Shown: positions 1-9,647 of the stretch, piece by piece
Position numbering within the stretch: the stretch's first letter is position 1
Layout: every line of letters begins with the position of its first letter
Origin: Agrobacterium tumefaciens
Lineage (GTDB): Bacteria; Pseudomonadota; Alphaproteobacteria; Rhizobiales; Rhizobiaceae
Direction of reading: 5' to 3'
Assembly (NCBI RefSeq): GCF_013318015.2
Contig: NZ_CP115841.1
Coordinates: 2,676,501 to 2,740,500, forward strand
Length of the DNA stretch: 64,000 nucleotides
The notes under the pieces: model-generated
Told to the model about the DNA's origin: nothing
Database searches by the model: none
The model's input: only the letters and a program-made list of their open reading frames with translations
Made by a program: the position numbers and the translations under genes

Positions 1-772
1 TGTCGAAGGCCCAGACCGCCGCCGCAATCGCGCCGCGTGCGAAGATGGAGCGGTCGCCGGCGTAGTGGGAAAGCTCGACGCGCTCTCCCTCGCCAGCGAA
101 GATCACCGAATGTTCGCCGATCACCGAGCCGCCGCGCAGCGTCGCAAAACCGATTGTGCCCGCTTCGCGCACACCCGTATGCCCGTCACGCACACGAACG
201 GAGGAGGTGGCGAGATCGACCTTACGGCCCGCTGCCGCCGCTTCGCCGAGCAGCAGCGCTGTTCCGGAGGGCGCGTCCACCTTGTGTTTGTGGTGCATTT
301 CCAGGATTTCGATATCCCAGTTCTGCGCATCCAGTGCCTTGGCGGCCTGCTGCGTCAAAACGCTGAGCAGATTGACGCCGAGGCTCATATTGCCCGATTT
401 GACGATGCGGGCATGGCGTGACGCTGCCTTGAATTTTTCCTCGTCGCCCAGTGAGCAACCGGTGGTGCCAATGACGTGCACGATGCGGGCCTGCGCGGCG
501 AGACTGGCGAAAGTGACGCTGGTTGCAGGCGAGGTGAAGTCGATCACCCCTTCCGCATGCAGGAATGCCTGCAAGGGATCGCTGGTGATCTCGATGCCGA
601 TTGGTCCGAGACCGGCAATCTCGCCGGCATCGCGGCCAACAAAAGCAGACCCTTCGCGCGCCACGGCGGCATGCAGCGTTACACCCGGTGTCTGGTGAAT
701 AAGGCGGATCAGCGCCTGTCCCATGCGGCCCGCCGCACCAACCACCACCAGTTTCATATCGCTGCCGCTCAT
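1..772 (-). CDS. dapB: 4-hydroxy-tetrahydrodipicolinate reductase DapB, 3' end cut by window edge
   Basis: Cytoplasmic enzyme of the lysine/diaminopimelate pathway that reduces the dihydrodipicolinate-level intermediate with NAD(P)H. The ORF opens at ATG 772 and stays open to base 1, about 257 residues of a family usually near 270, so only the last few residues are missing. Visible are the N-terminal dinucleotide fold with the GAAGRMG loop (about residues 11-17) and, past mid-protein, the signature with paired His, the KHK segment and DAPSGTA, which holds the catalytic and substrate-binding residues. It lies 115 bp downstream of glk in the same direction and could be co-transcribed with mgsA-glk. 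An alternative start is ATG 757, five codons in. Identity is secure; the exact start is less so. Confidence 0.93.
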   Translation of the reverse strand, partial: MSGSDMKLVVVGAAGRMGQALIRLIHQTPGVTLHAAVAREGSAFVGRDAGEIAGLGPIGIEITSDPLQAFLHAEGVIDFTSPATSVTFASLAAQARIVHVIGTTGCSLGDEEKFKAASRHARIVKSGNMSLGVNLLSVLTQQAAKALDAQNWDIEILEMHHKHKVDAPSGTALLLGEAAAAGRKVDLATSSVRVRDGHTGVREAGTIGFATLRGGSVIGEHSVIFAGEGERVELSHYAGDRSIFARGAIAAAVWAFD

Positions 773-887
773 GCCTTCACTCACTTTTCACGTCCTGCCG
801 TTCAAGGTCGCCATTCAATTGACTGACCCATACCTCACCGACGTTAAAGACCGCCCGCCCGCTTCGCAAGCCTGTCCCAAGCGCAGA

Positions 888-1922
888 TCAGGCTCTCCAG
901 CGCCGCCCGTCGAGTGAAAGGCCGAAATCCGAAGGGGTGCGCGCGTAGGTGGCGAGACCGGAAAGGGCCGCCTGTGGATGGGTAACGACGAAGGTGGGAA
1001 TGCTGCGCATCAGGGCACTGTGCGGCGCCTTGTCTTCGAACGCCGCCCGGAATTCAGGGCTTTTCAGCGCCGGAACGATTTTCTGCGAAATGCCACCTGC
1101 GAGATAGACACCGCCCTTGGCCATGAAGATCAGGGCAAGGTCACCCGCCACACGGCCGAGATAGGTGCTGAAAAGCGAAAGCGTCTCTTTCGCCTGCGGG
1201 TTCTGGCCCGAAAGCCCCTGCGAGGTTATGTCGGCCGGATCGGAAAAGATCGGCTCGATGCCATCGGCGGTGCAGATGGCCCGGTAAAGATTGACCAGCC
1301 CGCGCCCGCAAAGGATCTGTTCGCCGGCGACACGGCCCTCGATGGTCTCGATATGCGGAAAGACCGCATAGTCACGCGCGCTTCTGGGGCCGATATCGAT
1401 GTGGCCGCCTTCGCCGGGTACGGGAAACCACATATGTCGGGCGTAAACCAGACCGGCAACGCCAAGGCCCGTGCCTGGTCCGAGAACGACGCGCGATGCC
1501 AGCATGTCTTTTTTGCCGGAGCCGATAGACTCGCGGTTGTCGTCGTCGAGCGCGGCAATAGCCAGTGCCTGCGCCTCGAAATCGTTGATGACGATGACAT
1601 CCTTCAGGCCGAGTTTGGCCAGCATATCTTTCGGCTTAACGACCCAATGGCAGTTGGTCAGCGGAATTTCGTCGCCTTCGATGGGGCCGGCGATCGCAAG
1701 TATGGTCGACACGGGCTGAAGCGAGGTCTTGTCCAGAACCGCCTGCTGGATGGCGTCGTCAATTGTCGGATATTCCGCTGTTTTCACGGTGGTGAGGTGC
1801 ACCGGTTCCGCAAAGGAATCGATCAGAATGGAAAAGCGGGCATTGGTGCCGCCGATGTCGCCAAGAAGGATCGGAAAGGAAAGATATTCGGTATCGGACG
1901 TCTTCGGCATTACCTGTTCCAT
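888..1922 (-). CDS. glk: Glucokinase
   Basis: ATP-dependent phosphorylation of glucose to glucose-6-phosphate in the cytoplasm. The 344-residue product belongs to the bacterial Glk family (hexokinase/actin fold, not ROK). It shows the N-terminal phosphate loop [10 protein letters not shown] (about residues 21-30), the NDFEAQA segment carrying the likely catalytic Asp (about 117-123), the GPGTGLGVA loop and the EGGHIDIG motif of the sugar site. Length is close to the usual 320-340. The called ATG follows the mgsA stop by 9 bp, so the two are very likely one operon; an in-frame ATG four codons later (1910) has AGG closer upstream and could be the true start. Confidence 0.93.
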   Translation of the reverse strand: MEQVMPKTSDTEYLSFPILLGDIGGTNARFSILIDSFAEPVHLTTVKTAEYPTIDDAIQQAVLDKTSLQPVSTILAIAGPIEGDEIPLTNCHWVVKPKDMLAKLGLKDVIVINDFEAQALAIAALDDDNRESIGSGKKDMLASRVVLGPGTGLGVAGLVYARHMWFPVPGEGGHIDIGPRSARDYAVFPHIETIEGRVAGEQILCGRGLVNLYRAICTADGIEPIFSDPADITSQGLSGQNPQAKETLSLFSTYLGRVAGDLALIFMAKGGVYLAGGISQKIVPALKSPEFRAAFEDKAPHSALMRSIPTFVVTHPQAALSGLATYARTPSDFGLSLDGRRWRA

Positions 1923-1931
1923 GTTGGCGCG

Positions 1932-2315
1932 TCATTCGGCGAGGTTGAAGTCGATCAGGTTTTCTGCGGTGGCGCGATTGAGCGCCATGGGAATGTCGTA
2001 AACCGTGGCAAGCCGCGTCAGCGCCTTCACATCCACATCATGCGGCATCGCCGTCAGCGGGTCGGTGAAAAAGATAAGCATATCGACCTCACCGGTGGCG
2101 ATCATCGCACCGATCTGCTGGTCGCCGCCAAGCGGGCCGCTTTTGAGGCGAATGACGCTGAGGCCGGGGCATGCTTCCTGAACGCGCCCGCCGGTGGTGC
2201 CGGTGGCGACGATCTTGAAGCCGGAAAGCGCCTTTTGGTGATGACGCGCAAAATCCGCCATATCGTCTTTTTTCTCGTCGTGAGCGATGAGTGCGATACA
2301 GCGTTGTTCTGCCAT
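1932..2315 (-). CDS. mgsA: Methylglyoxal synthase
   Basis: Converts dihydroxyacetone phosphate to methylglyoxal and phosphate, a bypass that relieves sugar-phosphate stress. The 127-residue protein covers the whole MGS-like domain. It has the ATGTTG phosphate-binding loop (about residues 37-42), the [11 protein letters not shown] segment with the catalytic Asp, and the FFTDPL and PHDVDVKAL motifs typical of MgsA. It is the promoter-proximal gene of mgsA-glk(-dapB), an arrangement that puts glycolytic entry and overflow together. Start ATG 2315 is the only good one. Length matches the family. Confidence 0.95.
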   Translation of the reverse strand: MAEQRCIALIAHDEKKDDMADFARHHQKALSGFKIVATGTTGGRVQEACPGLSVIRLKSGPLGGDQQIGAMIATGEVDMLIFFTDPLTAMPHDVDVKALTRLATVYDIPMALNRATAENLIDFNLAE

Positions 2316-2416
2316 GTCCCCAGCCTGTTCCCGTAAAGAATTAAATCGATTTGAAGCCTTCTATAACAGCTTGTCCCCATTTGAAAAGGGAAGCTGTTTA
2401 ATGCCGCATTTCTGTT

Positions 2417-3466
2417 TCAGTTCAATGTCGGGCGCTGGGTCGGAAGCGGAATATCCGCAGGTGGCTGAATGGCCGGAGCGTTCTGGATGATCTGTTCCAC
2501 GCCTTGCTGGCGCACGGCCTGGGCCGGGGAATATGCCTGCGCAGCAAAACCTTCCGTATTGGCGGATGGGGCGGCGGCCACGGCGGCACAGGCTGCGGGC
2601 AGATCGGAGACCATGACCTGACGGGGTTTCACCGGCTTGGCATTGGGGTCTTTCTTCGGCGGCGCCCATGGTTCCTTGGTGAACCACCAGGCCAGCGACT
2701 TGTCGCAACCGTCACCTTTGCCAACTTCGGCCTGAGGTTTGCAGTTGGGCGCGCCGGGCGGGCATTCCAGCCGGATGTGGAAATGTTCGTCGTGACCGTA
2801 GATTGGCCTGATCTTGCCCATGAAGGTGCGGTCGCCGGTCCATGTCTGGCAGAGTTTCTGCTTGATTGCCGGGTTCACGAAGACCCGCTCCACCTGCGGA
2901 TAGCTCGCTGCCATCATTACCAGCCGTGCATTGAGCGGCGACCATTTGCGGTCATCGACCGTCAGGAACTTGGACTTATCAAGCATGGAAATGAAAGGCA
3001 GCGTCTCGCGCTGCTGCACCGTCAGCCTCGGGTTCGGCATGGGCCGCCACCACACATCGACATCGAGGCCGATCTGGTGCGAGGCATGGCCTGTCAGCAT
3101 CGGTCCACCGCGCGGCTGTGAGATATCGCCAAGCAACAGGCCCGGCCAGCCGATTTTCTGTGCATCCTGCGAAAACCGCTCGAGGAAGGAAATCAGCTGC
3201 GGTTGGCCCCAGTTGCGATTGCGGGAAAGGCGCATGGCTTGCCACGTCGGGCCATCTGCGGGCATGGCGATGGCGCCGGACTGACATCCCTTTGCATAGG
3301 AGCCGATCGGCTGGGAGCTATTCGCAGATGGCAGGTCGATGTGGCCGAATACTTCTTTCGCGGGCCTGTCCTCGGCCGATGCGATTTGCGTCTGCAACTG
3401 GAGCGCCGAAACGACCGAAATCGCCAGCATGGCCGCCTTGAAAACTCTGGATGATCCCGCCGTCAT
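2417..3466 (-). CDS. mepA: Penicillin-insensitive murein DD-endopeptidase MepA
   Basis: Periplasmic LAS-family zinc peptidase that cuts D-Ala-mDAP cross-links in peptidoglycan. The 349-residue precursor starts with a Sec signal peptide (basic start, hydrophobic core, probable cleavage after ASA near residue 31). Zinc-ligand motifs are visible: GHASHQIGLDVD (His and Asp ligands, about residues 128-139) and HDEHFHIRL (about 227-235), plus WWRPMP between them. The C-terminal ~60 residues are Pro/Ala-rich and probably unstructured. It is transcribed away from the yepA-yejBEF operon, with 206 bp between the starts; both deal with peptidoglycan fragments, so the pairing is probably functional. Confidence 0.93.
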   Translation of the reverse strand: MTAGSSRVFKAAMLAISVVSALQLQTQIASAEDRPAKEVFGHIDLPSANSSQPIGSYAKGCQSGAIAMPADGPTWQAMRLSRNRNWGQPQLISFLERFSQDAQKIGWPGLLLGDISQPRGGPMLTGHASHQIGLDVDVWWRPMPNPRLTVQQRETLPFISMLDKSKFLTVDDRKWSPLNARLVMMAASYPQVERVFVNPAIKQKLCQTWTGDRTFMGKIRPIYGHDEHFHIRLECPPGAPNCKPQAEVGKGDGCDKSLAWWFTKEPWAPPKKDPNAKPVKPRQVMVSDLPAACAAVAAAPSANTEGFAAQAYSPAQAVRQQGVEQIIQNAPAIQPPADIPLPTQRPTLN

Positions 3467-3532
3467 ATATTCGTGCCCGTTCCGACTAAATGATTCTCTC
3501 GCCCCTCAGGATAAACTGGATCGGGATTTTGT

Positions 3533-3549
3533 TGAAACCATGTTTCAAG
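3533..3549. promoter_or_regulatory. Perfect 7-3-7 palindrome, candidate repressor operator for yepA/mepA
   Basis: TTGAAAC, three bases, GTTTCAA: a perfect inverted repeat in the 206-bp region between divergent mepA and yepA, about 125 bp before the yepA start. Size and symmetry suit a dimeric repressor. Its binding protein cannot be identified from sequence. Confidence 0.5.
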
Positions 3550-3622
3550 CCGCCCGCACCAAGGCACGCGAATAAAGGCCTCAATAAAGAGCTTGTGAGC
3601 CGGAGCATCTGTTTTTTGCCAA

Positions 3623-3651
3623 TGTTTGTTTTATGCTCTCTTCAACAAACA
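3623..3651. promoter_or_regulatory. Second dyad directly upstream of yepA
   Basis: TGTTTGTT (3623-3630) and AACAAACA (3644-3651) form an 8-bp inverted repeat with a 13-base spacer that ends 21 bp before the yepA ATG. It may be a DNA operator or an mRNA hairpin in the leader near the ribosome-binding site. Confidence 0.4.
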
Positions 3652-3672
3652 CGAAAACAGGGAACGTCCCGA

Positions 3673-5517
3673 ATGAAATTGGCACCGCTGAAATCCCGAC
3701 TCCTCGTCGCTCTTGTGGCCTCCGCCATGCTGATGCCGGCGGCCGCCTCCGCACAGTCTGCGGATGTGTGGCGAAAGGGAATCTCGACGGTCGGTGAATT
3801 GAAGCATCCCGATGGTTTTGATCATTTTGACTATGTGAACACCAAGGCGCCGAAAGGCGGCACGCTACGCCTGTCGACGTCCGGAACCTTCGACACGCTC
3901 AATCCGCTGCTCGCCAAGGGTGAGGCGGCCACAGGTCTTTCACTGGTTTTCGACACTCTGATGAAATCGACGGAAGAGGAACTCTCGGCCTCCTACGGTC
4001 TCCTGGCAGAGGGCGTGAGCTATCCCGACGATATCTCCAAAGCCACCTTCCGGCTGCGCGCGGAAGCAAAATGGGCCGATGGCAAGCCAGTGACGCCGGA
4101 AGATGTCGTCTTCAGCTTTGAAAAAGCCAAAGATCTCAGCCCGCAGCTTGCGACCTATTACACCCATGTCACCAAGGCAGAGGTGACGGGTGAAAGGGAC
4201 ATCACCTTTACCTTCGATGAAAAGAACAATCGCGAATTGCCGCAGATCGTCGGGCAGTTGCTGATTGTTCCCAAACACTGGTGGGAGGGCGTTGGTCCGG
4301 ATGGCAAGCCGCGCGACATATCGCGTGGCACGCTGGAGCCGGTGATGGGGTCTGGCCCCTATAAAATAGCGTCGCTGTCTCCCGGATCGACGATGACCTA
4401 TGAGCGACGTGACGACTATTGGGGCAAGGACATCAATGTGAATGTCGGCCAGCACAATTTCAAAACAATCGCCTATACCTTCTTTGCCGATCAGGACGTC
4501 GAGTTCCAGGCTTTCAAATCAGGCACAGTCGATTTCCGGCAGGAAGCTTCTTCCAGCCGCTGGGTCACAGGTTATGATTTTCCGGCCGTCAAGGAGGGCC
4601 GCGTCACAAAGGAGGAATTGCCGAACATCTATCGCGCCGTCGGCATCATGCAGGCCTTCGTGCCGAACATGCGACGGGAGAAGTTCCAGAACCCGAAACT
4701 GCGCAAGGCGCTCAACTATGCTTTCGACTTCGAAGAGCTGAACAGGACGCTGGCTTACGGTCAGTTTCAGCGCATCAACAGCTTTTTCATGGGCAGCGAG
4801 CTCGCCTCTTCCGGCCTGCCGACCGGTCGTGAACTCGAAATTCTTCAGGAGTTGAAGGATCAGGTGCCGCCGGAGGTCTTCACCACCGAATATAGCAATC
4901 CCGTCGCGGGTGAACCCGCCAAACAGCGGGACAATCTGCGCGAGGCGGTCAAGCTGATGAAGGAGGCCGGTTATGAGCTTCGCGGCAACCGCATGGTCAA
5001 CGCGGCGAGCGGGCAGCCGCTGGATATGGAGTTTCTGATCGATTCCTCCGGCATGGAAAGAACCATCCTGCCCTATGTCCAGAACCTGAAGAAGATCGGC
5101 GTCAATGCGACCATCCGCACCGTCGATGCCTCGCAATATACCAACCGTACCCGCAGCTTCGATTTCGACGTTGCGGTCAAGCTCTGGGCGACGTCGGCAA
5201 ATCCCGGAAACGAACAGGCGGATTTCTGGGGTTCGGCGGCGGCCGACCGGCAGGGCTCCAACAATCTCGCCGGCATCAAGAACCCTGCCGTCGACGCTTT
5301 GGTCAGGAAGGTCATATTTGCGCCCAACCGGGATGAGCAGGTGGCCGCCGCGCGGGCGCTTGACCGGGTGCTTCTGGCAAACAGCTACGTCATACCGCAA
5401 TTTTATCGCGGCGAGATGTTCATCGCTTACTGGAACACGCTCATCCGTCCGGAAAACCTGCCGCAATATGGCGTCGGTTTCCCGGAGGCATGGTGGTCCA
5501 GCCAGGCCGCGAACTGA
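3673..5517 (+). CDS. yepA: YepA/YejA-type periplasmic peptide-binding protein
   Basis: Solute-binding subunit (SBP_bac_5 family) that delivers peptides to the YejBEF permease. In Agrobacterium the YepA-YejBEF system has been reported to take up peptidoglycan fragments for recycling. The reading frame is open from 3490, but the product clearly begins at ATG 3673: an AGGGAACG ribosome site precedes it and a textbook signal peptide follows (cleavage after ASAQ, near residue 29). The 614-residue length fits YejA/YepA. The DHFDYVN and APKGGTLRL motifs near the mature N-terminus are typical of the YejA branch. It is first in the yej operon and controlled from a region with two dyads. Confidence 0.88.
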   Translation: MKLAPLKSRLLVALVASAMLMPAAASAQSADVWRKGISTVGELKHPDGFDHFDYVNTKAPKGGTLRLSTSGTFDTLNPLLAKGEAATGLSLVFDTLMKSTEEELSASYGLLAEGVSYPDDISKATFRLRAEAKWADGKPVTPEDVVFSFEKAKDLSPQLATYYTHVTKAEVTGERDITFTFDEKNNRELPQIVGQLLIVPKHWWEGVGPDGKPRDISRGTLEPVMGSGPYKIASLSPGSTMTYERRDDYWGKDINVNVGQHNFKTIAYTFFADQDVEFQAFKSGTVDFRQEASSSRWVTGYDFPAVKEGRVTKEELPNIYRAVGIMQAFVPNMRREKFQNPKLRKALNYAFDFEELNRTLAYGQFQRINSFFMGSELASSGLPTGRELEILQELKDQVPPEVFTTEYSNPVAGEPAKQRDNLREAVKLMKEAGYELRGNRMVNAASGQPLDMEFLIDSSGMERTILPYVQNLKKIGVNATIRTVDASQYTNRTRSFDFDVAVKLWATSANPGNEQADFWGSAAADRQGSNNLAGIKNPAVDALVRKVIFAPNRDEQVAAARALDRVLLANSYVIPQFYRGEMFIAYWNTLIRPENLPQYGVGFPEAWWSSQAAN

Positions 5518-5659
5518 CGCCGCGCTTGCTTTCGCGCCGAAGGCTTGATTCACATAGGGCGAGACGAATCGCTTGGATCGCGCAAGGCAGCGCTTTCAGG
5601 AAAGGACCGGGTTTGACAGAAACGAAAACCGCTGACGTATCAGCCGGGAGCAAAGGCTG

Positions 5660-6754
5660 ATGGGCGCCTATATTCTCAGACGTCTGGCGCTGATGATCCC
5701 GACCATTATCGGCATTATGGGCATTTCGTTTCTTGTCATCCAGTTCGCGCCGGGCGGGCCGGTGGAACAGGTCGTCGCGCAACTGACTGGGCAGGGCGAC
5801 AGCGCCTCCGACCGCCTCTCCGGCGGCGGCGATCTTATGGGCCAGTCCGGCGGTTTCGATGAAAGCGGCTCGAAATATCGCGGTGCGCAGGGCCTTGATC
5901 CGGAGCTGATCGCCAAGCTCGAGAAACAGTTCGGTTTCGACAAGCCGCCGCTCACCCGTTTTCTCGAAATGATGTGGAATTACATACGCTTCGATTTCGG
6001 CGACAGCTTCTTCCGCAATTCCTCGGTCATCGATCTCATCATCGACAAGCTGCCGGTCTCGATGTCGCTCGGCTTCTGGATTCTGATCATCTCCTACATG
6101 ATCTCCATTCCACTCGGCATCAAGAAAGCCGTTTCCGACGGCTCGACCTTTGATATCTGGACATCAGGCATCATCATCATCGGTTATGCCGTTCCAAGCT
6201 TCCTGTTCGGCATTCTTCTCATCGTGCTTTTCGCCGGCGGATCGTTCTTCGACTGGTTCCCGCTGCGCGGTCTGGTATCGGACAATTTTGACCAGCTGAA
6301 CTGGTGGCAGAAGATTATCGACTATTTCTGGCACCTGACCCTGCCGCTGATCGCGCTATCGCTTTCGGCTTTCGCGACGACGACGCTTCTGACGAAAAAT
6401 TCCTTCATCGACGAGATCAAGAAGCAATATGTCGTGACCGCCCGCGCCAAGGGCCTTAGCGAACGCAAAGTTCTTTATGGCCACGTCTTCCGCAATGCGA
6501 TGCTGATCGTGATCGCCGGTTTTCCGGGCGCCTTCATCTCGGCATTCTTCACCGGCTCGCTGCTGATCGAGAATATCTTCTCGCTGGATGGCCTAGGCCG
6601 CCTCGGCTATCTCTCGGTCGTCAATCGCGACTACCCGATCGTGTTCGGCACGCTCTTCATCTTTTCGCTGATGGGCCTCGTGGTCAGCCTCCTATCCGAC
6701 CTTATCTACACATGGATCGATCCGCGAATCGATTTCGAGCGGAGGGACGTGTGA
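5660..6754 (+). CDS. yejB: ABC transporter permease YejB
   Basis: Inner-membrane permease of the YejABEF/OppB type, 364 residues. It has an N-terminal anchor ([17 protein letters not shown]), a long periplasmic insert (about residues 35-110) common to YejB, then the remaining membrane helices. The coupling loop for the ATPase is seen in [22 protein letters not shown] (about 258-279). Start ATG 5660 has a GGGAG site 10 bases upstream. It follows yepA by 142 bp; that gap contains TTGACA (about 5613) and a GCTGA/TCAGC dyad, so a secondary promoter is possible. Its stop overlaps the yejE start by one base (TGATG). Confidence 0.92.
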   Translation: MGAYILRRLALMIPTIIGIMGISFLVIQFAPGGPVEQVVAQLTGQGDSASDRLSGGGDLMGQSGGFDESGSKYRGAQGLDPELIAKLEKQFGFDKPPLTRFLEMMWNYIRFDFGDSFFRNSSVIDLIIDKLPVSMSLGFWILIISYMISIPLGIKKAVSDGSTFDIWTSGIIIIGYAVPSFLFGILLIVLFAGGSFFDWFPLRGLVSDNFDQLNWWQKIIDYFWHLTLPLIALSLSAFATTTLLTKNSFIDEIKKQYVVTARAKGLSERKVLYGHVFRNAMLIVIAGFPGAFISAFFTGSLLIENIFSLDGLGRLGYLSVVNRDYPIVFGTLFIFSLMGLVVSLLSDLIYTWIDPRIDFERRDV

Positions 6755-7899
6755 TGACGCTTGCCCATACCGCCGCAACGGAAACGTTGGTAAAGCCGAA
6801 GCGCCCGTGGTTTTCACCAACCACCAAGCGCCGCTGGCAGAATTTCAAGGCAAACCGGCGCGGTTATTGGTCCTTCTGGCTGTTCCTGATCCTGTTTTTC
6901 CTGAGCCTGATTGCGGAATTCATCGCCAATGACAAACCCATTTTCGCTTCTTACAAGGGCGAATTTCTGGTGCCGGTCATGGTCGATTATCCGGAGGAAA
7001 AGTTTGGCGGGTTCCTTGCCCAGACTGACTACAAATCCTCCTTCATTCAGGACGAGATCAACGCCAATGGCTGGATGATCTGGCCGCCGATCCGCTATTC
7101 CTATCAGACGGTCAATTCCAACATTCCGCATTCCGCCCCCACGGCACCCTTCTGGCTGATGGATGAAAAGGACCGCTGCTCGGCCTATCCGCAGGGCAAT
7201 GCCGATCCCGGCTGTACGCTCGGCAATCTCAATTGGCTCGGAACCGACAATCAAGCGCGCGACGTCACGGCGCGGATGATCTATGGCTTCCGTATTTCCG
7301 TGCTTTTCGGCCTGACGCTGACGATCGCTTCCGCCCTCGTTGGGGTGACTGCCGGCGCCATCCAGGGTTATTTCGGCGGCTGGACGGACCTGCTGTTGCA
7401 GCGTTTCATTGAAATCTGGTCATCCATGCCAGTGCTTTACATCCTGCTGATCATCGCAGCCATTCTGCCGCCGGGTTTCTTCGTGCTGCTTGGCATCATG
7501 CTGCTGTTTTCATGGGTCGGCTTCGTCGGCATCGTGCGGGCGGAATTCCTGCGTGCCAGAAACTTCGAATATGTCCGCGCCGCCCGCGCCCTTGGCGTCG
7601 GCAACTGGACAATCATGTTCCGGCATCTTCTGCCAAACGCCATGGTGGCAACACTGACCTTCCTGCCGTTCATCCTCTCCGGCTCGATCACCACTTTGAC
7701 CTCGCTCGATTTCCTCGGCTTCGGCATGCCGCCGGGATCGCCGTCGCTGGGCGAGATGATCGCGCAGGGCAAGAACAATCTTCAGGCGCCCTGGCTTGGC
7801 CTCACGGCCTTCTTCACCATGTCCATCATGCTGTCGCTGCTGATCTTCGTCGGCGAGGCGGTGCGAGACGCCTTCGACCCACGCAAGACGTTCCGGTGA
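6754..7899 (+). CDS. yejE: ABC transporter permease YejE
   Basis: Second permease subunit (OppC/DppC type) of the oligopeptide-class transporter, 381 residues from ATG 6754. That start shares one base with the yejB stop and has GGAGG eight bases upstream; the reading frame is open further 5' but inside yejB. There is an N-terminal cytoplasmic stretch, one membrane helix (about residues 35-55), a large periplasmic loop of roughly 140 residues as in YejE, and five more helices. The coupling motif is RAARALGVGNWTIMFRHLLPNA (about 277-298). It is translationally coupled to yejB and followed by yejF after 5 bp. Confidence 0.92.
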   Translation: MTLAHTAATETLVKPKRPWFSPTTKRRWQNFKANRRGYWSFWLFLILFFLSLIAEFIANDKPIFASYKGEFLVPVMVDYPEEKFGGFLAQTDYKSSFIQDEINANGWMIWPPIRYSYQTVNSNIPHSAPTAPFWLMDEKDRCSAYPQGNADPGCTLGNLNWLGTDNQARDVTARMIYGFRISVLFGLTLTIASALVGVTAGAIQGYFGGWTDLLLQRFIEIWSSMPVLYILLIIAAILPPGFFVLLGIMLLFSWVGFVGIVRAEFLRARNFEYVRAARALGVGNWTIMFRHLLPNAMVATLTFLPFILSGSITTLTSLDFLGFGMPPGSPSLGEMIAQGKNNLQAPWLGLTAFFTMSIMLSLLIFVGEAVRDAFDPRKTFR

Positions 7900-7904
7900 T
7901 CGCC

Positions 7905-9545
7905 ATGATGGAAACAAAGACCCAGCCGCTTCTCTCCGTCCGTGATCTCTCCGTTGCCTTTCATCAGGGTGGAGCGACCAGCGTCGCCGTAGATCATGTC
8001 TCCTTCGACCTGATGCCGGGCGAAGTTGTCGCCCTAGTCGGGGAATCCGGCTCGGGAAAATCGGTCACGGCGAACTCCATTCTCAAATTGCTGCCCTATC
8101 CGGCGGCGAGCCATCCTTCGGGCAAAATCCTGTTCGACGGCAAGGATATGCTGACCCTGTCGGAACGCGCGTTGCGCGCTGTTCGCGGCAACGACATCAC
8201 CATGATTTTCCAGGAGCCGATGACCTCGCTCAACCCGCTCCACACCATCGAGCGGCAGATCGGCGAGATTCTGGAGCTGCATCAGGCAATCACCGGCGGT
8301 GAAGCGCGGGCGCGCACGCTGGAACTGTTATTGCAGGTGGGCATCCGCGAGCCGGAAAAGCGCCTGAAGGCCTATCCGCATGAATTGTCCGGCGGCCAGC
8401 GGCAGCGCGTGATGATCGCCATGGCGCTTGCCAACCGGCCGAAACTGCTGATCGCAGATGAACCCACGACCGCACTCGATGTAACCGTTCAGGCGCAGAT
8501 CCTTGAACTGCTGAGCGACCTCAAAAACCGGCACGGCATGTCCATGCTGTTCATCACCCACGATCTCGGCATTGTCCGTAAGTTTGCCGATCGTGTCTGC
8601 GTGATGACCAAGGGAAAGATCGTCGAGACCGGCACGGTGGAGCAGGTGTTTACCGATCCGCAGCATGCCTATACCCGCCATCTTCTGGCTGCCGAACCCA
8701 AGGGCGAGCCGCCGCTTTCCGATGCCAGCAAACCTGTCGTCATGCAGGGCGACGACATAAAAGTCTGGTTCCCGATCAAGGCGGGGCTGATGCGCAAGGT
8801 GGTCGACCACGTGAAGGCGGTTGACGGTATCGATATTACCCTGCGCGCAGGACAGACGGTTGGCGTCGTGGGCGAATCCGGCTCCGGCAAAACGACACTC
8901 GGTCTCGCCCTATCGCGTCTTATAGCGTCTGAGGGGCGTATCAGTTTTATCGGTCAGTCGATCGACAGCTATTCCTATGAAATGATGAAGCCGCTCAGAA
9001 ATCGGCTTCAGGTGGTGTTTCAGGATCCTTATGGTTCGCTCAGCCCACGCATGTCGGTGGGCGAAATCGTTGCCGAGGGTCTGAAGGTGCACGAGCGACA
9101 GCTTTCCGCCGATGAGCGGGATACCCGTGTCGCCCAGGCGCTGGAAGAAGTCGGGCTCGACCCGGCGACGCGCTGGCGCTATCCGCATGAATTTTCCGGT
9201 GGCCAGCGTCAGCGTATCGCCATTGCCCGCGCCATGGTGTTGAAACCCCGCTTCGTCATGTTGGACGAGCCCACATCGGCGCTCGACATGAGCGTGCAGG
9301 CACAGGTGGTCGATCTCTTGCGCGATCTTCAGGCCCGCCACGAACTCGCCTATCTCTTCATCAGCCACGACCTGAAGGTAGTTAAAGCGCTTGCCAACGA
9401 CGTAATCGTTATGCGCAACGGCAAGGTGGTGGAGAGCGGCCCGGCAGCGGAGATATTCGCCGATCCGCAACAGGAATATACCAAGGCCCTGCTGGCTGCT
9501 GCTTTCAATATCGAGGCAGTCGAAACTAAAGCGGTGAGCCAGTAG
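7905..9545 (+). CDS. yejF: Duplicated ABC ATPase YejF
   Basis: Cytoplasmic ATPase driving the YejBE permease; two complete nucleotide-binding domains in one 546-residue chain, as in E. coli YejF. Domain 1 has Walker A GESGSGKS (about residues 47-54), [18 protein letters not shown] and Walker [13 protein letters not shown]. Domain 2 has [10 protein letters not shown] (about 324-333), [21 protein letters not shown] and [11 protein letters not shown]. Each is followed by the OppD/F-type C-terminal extension that ends in a DPQHAYT/DPQQEYT motif. The start is ATG 7905, or ATG 7908 immediately after it; upstream in-frame codons overlap yejE and are not used. It closes the yep/yej operon. Confidence 0.93.
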   Translation: MMETKTQPLLSVRDLSVAFHQGGATSVAVDHVSFDLMPGEVVALVGESGSGKSVTANSILKLLPYPAASHPSGKILFDGKDMLTLSERALRAVRGNDITMIFQEPMTSLNPLHTIERQIGEILELHQAITGGEARARTLELLLQVGIREPEKRLKAYPHELSGGQRQRVMIAMALANRPKLLIADEPTTALDVTVQAQILELLSDLKNRHGMSMLFITHDLGIVRKFADRVCVMTKGKIVETGTVEQVFTDPQHAYTRHLLAAEPKGEPPLSDASKPVVMQGDDIKVWFPIKAGLMRKVVDHVKAVDGIDITLRAGQTVGVVGESGSGKTTLGLALSRLIASEGRISFIGQSIDSYSYEMMKPLRNRLQVVFQDPYGSLSPRMSVGEIVAEGLKVHERQLSADERDTRVAQALEEVGLDPATRWRYPHEFSGGQRQRIAIARAMVLKPRFVMLDEPTSALDMSVQAQVVDLLRDLQARHELAYLFISHDLKVVKALANDVIVMRNGKVVESGPAAEIFADPQQEYTKALLAAAFNIEAVETKAVSQ

Positions 9546-9647
9546 CAGGCGCATTGCTGTTTCTATTAAGACGATGATTTTTCTGTTGCTTTGCGCAAAA
9601 TGCCGACCCATGTTGAGGGGACGAGATACGCAAACGGATTGAATGCC

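Noticed and set aside
978..2336. Long plus-strand ORF (452 codons) opposite glk and mgsA
   Set aside because: Antisense shadow of two genes with clear family motifs; its own translation has no recognisable motif and a high Arg/Gly/Asp content.
2365..2398. Hairpin AACAGCTT/AAGCTGTT between mgsA and mepA as terminator
   Set aside because: It lies upstream of mgsA and downstream of mepA's end is the wrong side for a T-run; 18-base loop and no U-tail on either strand.
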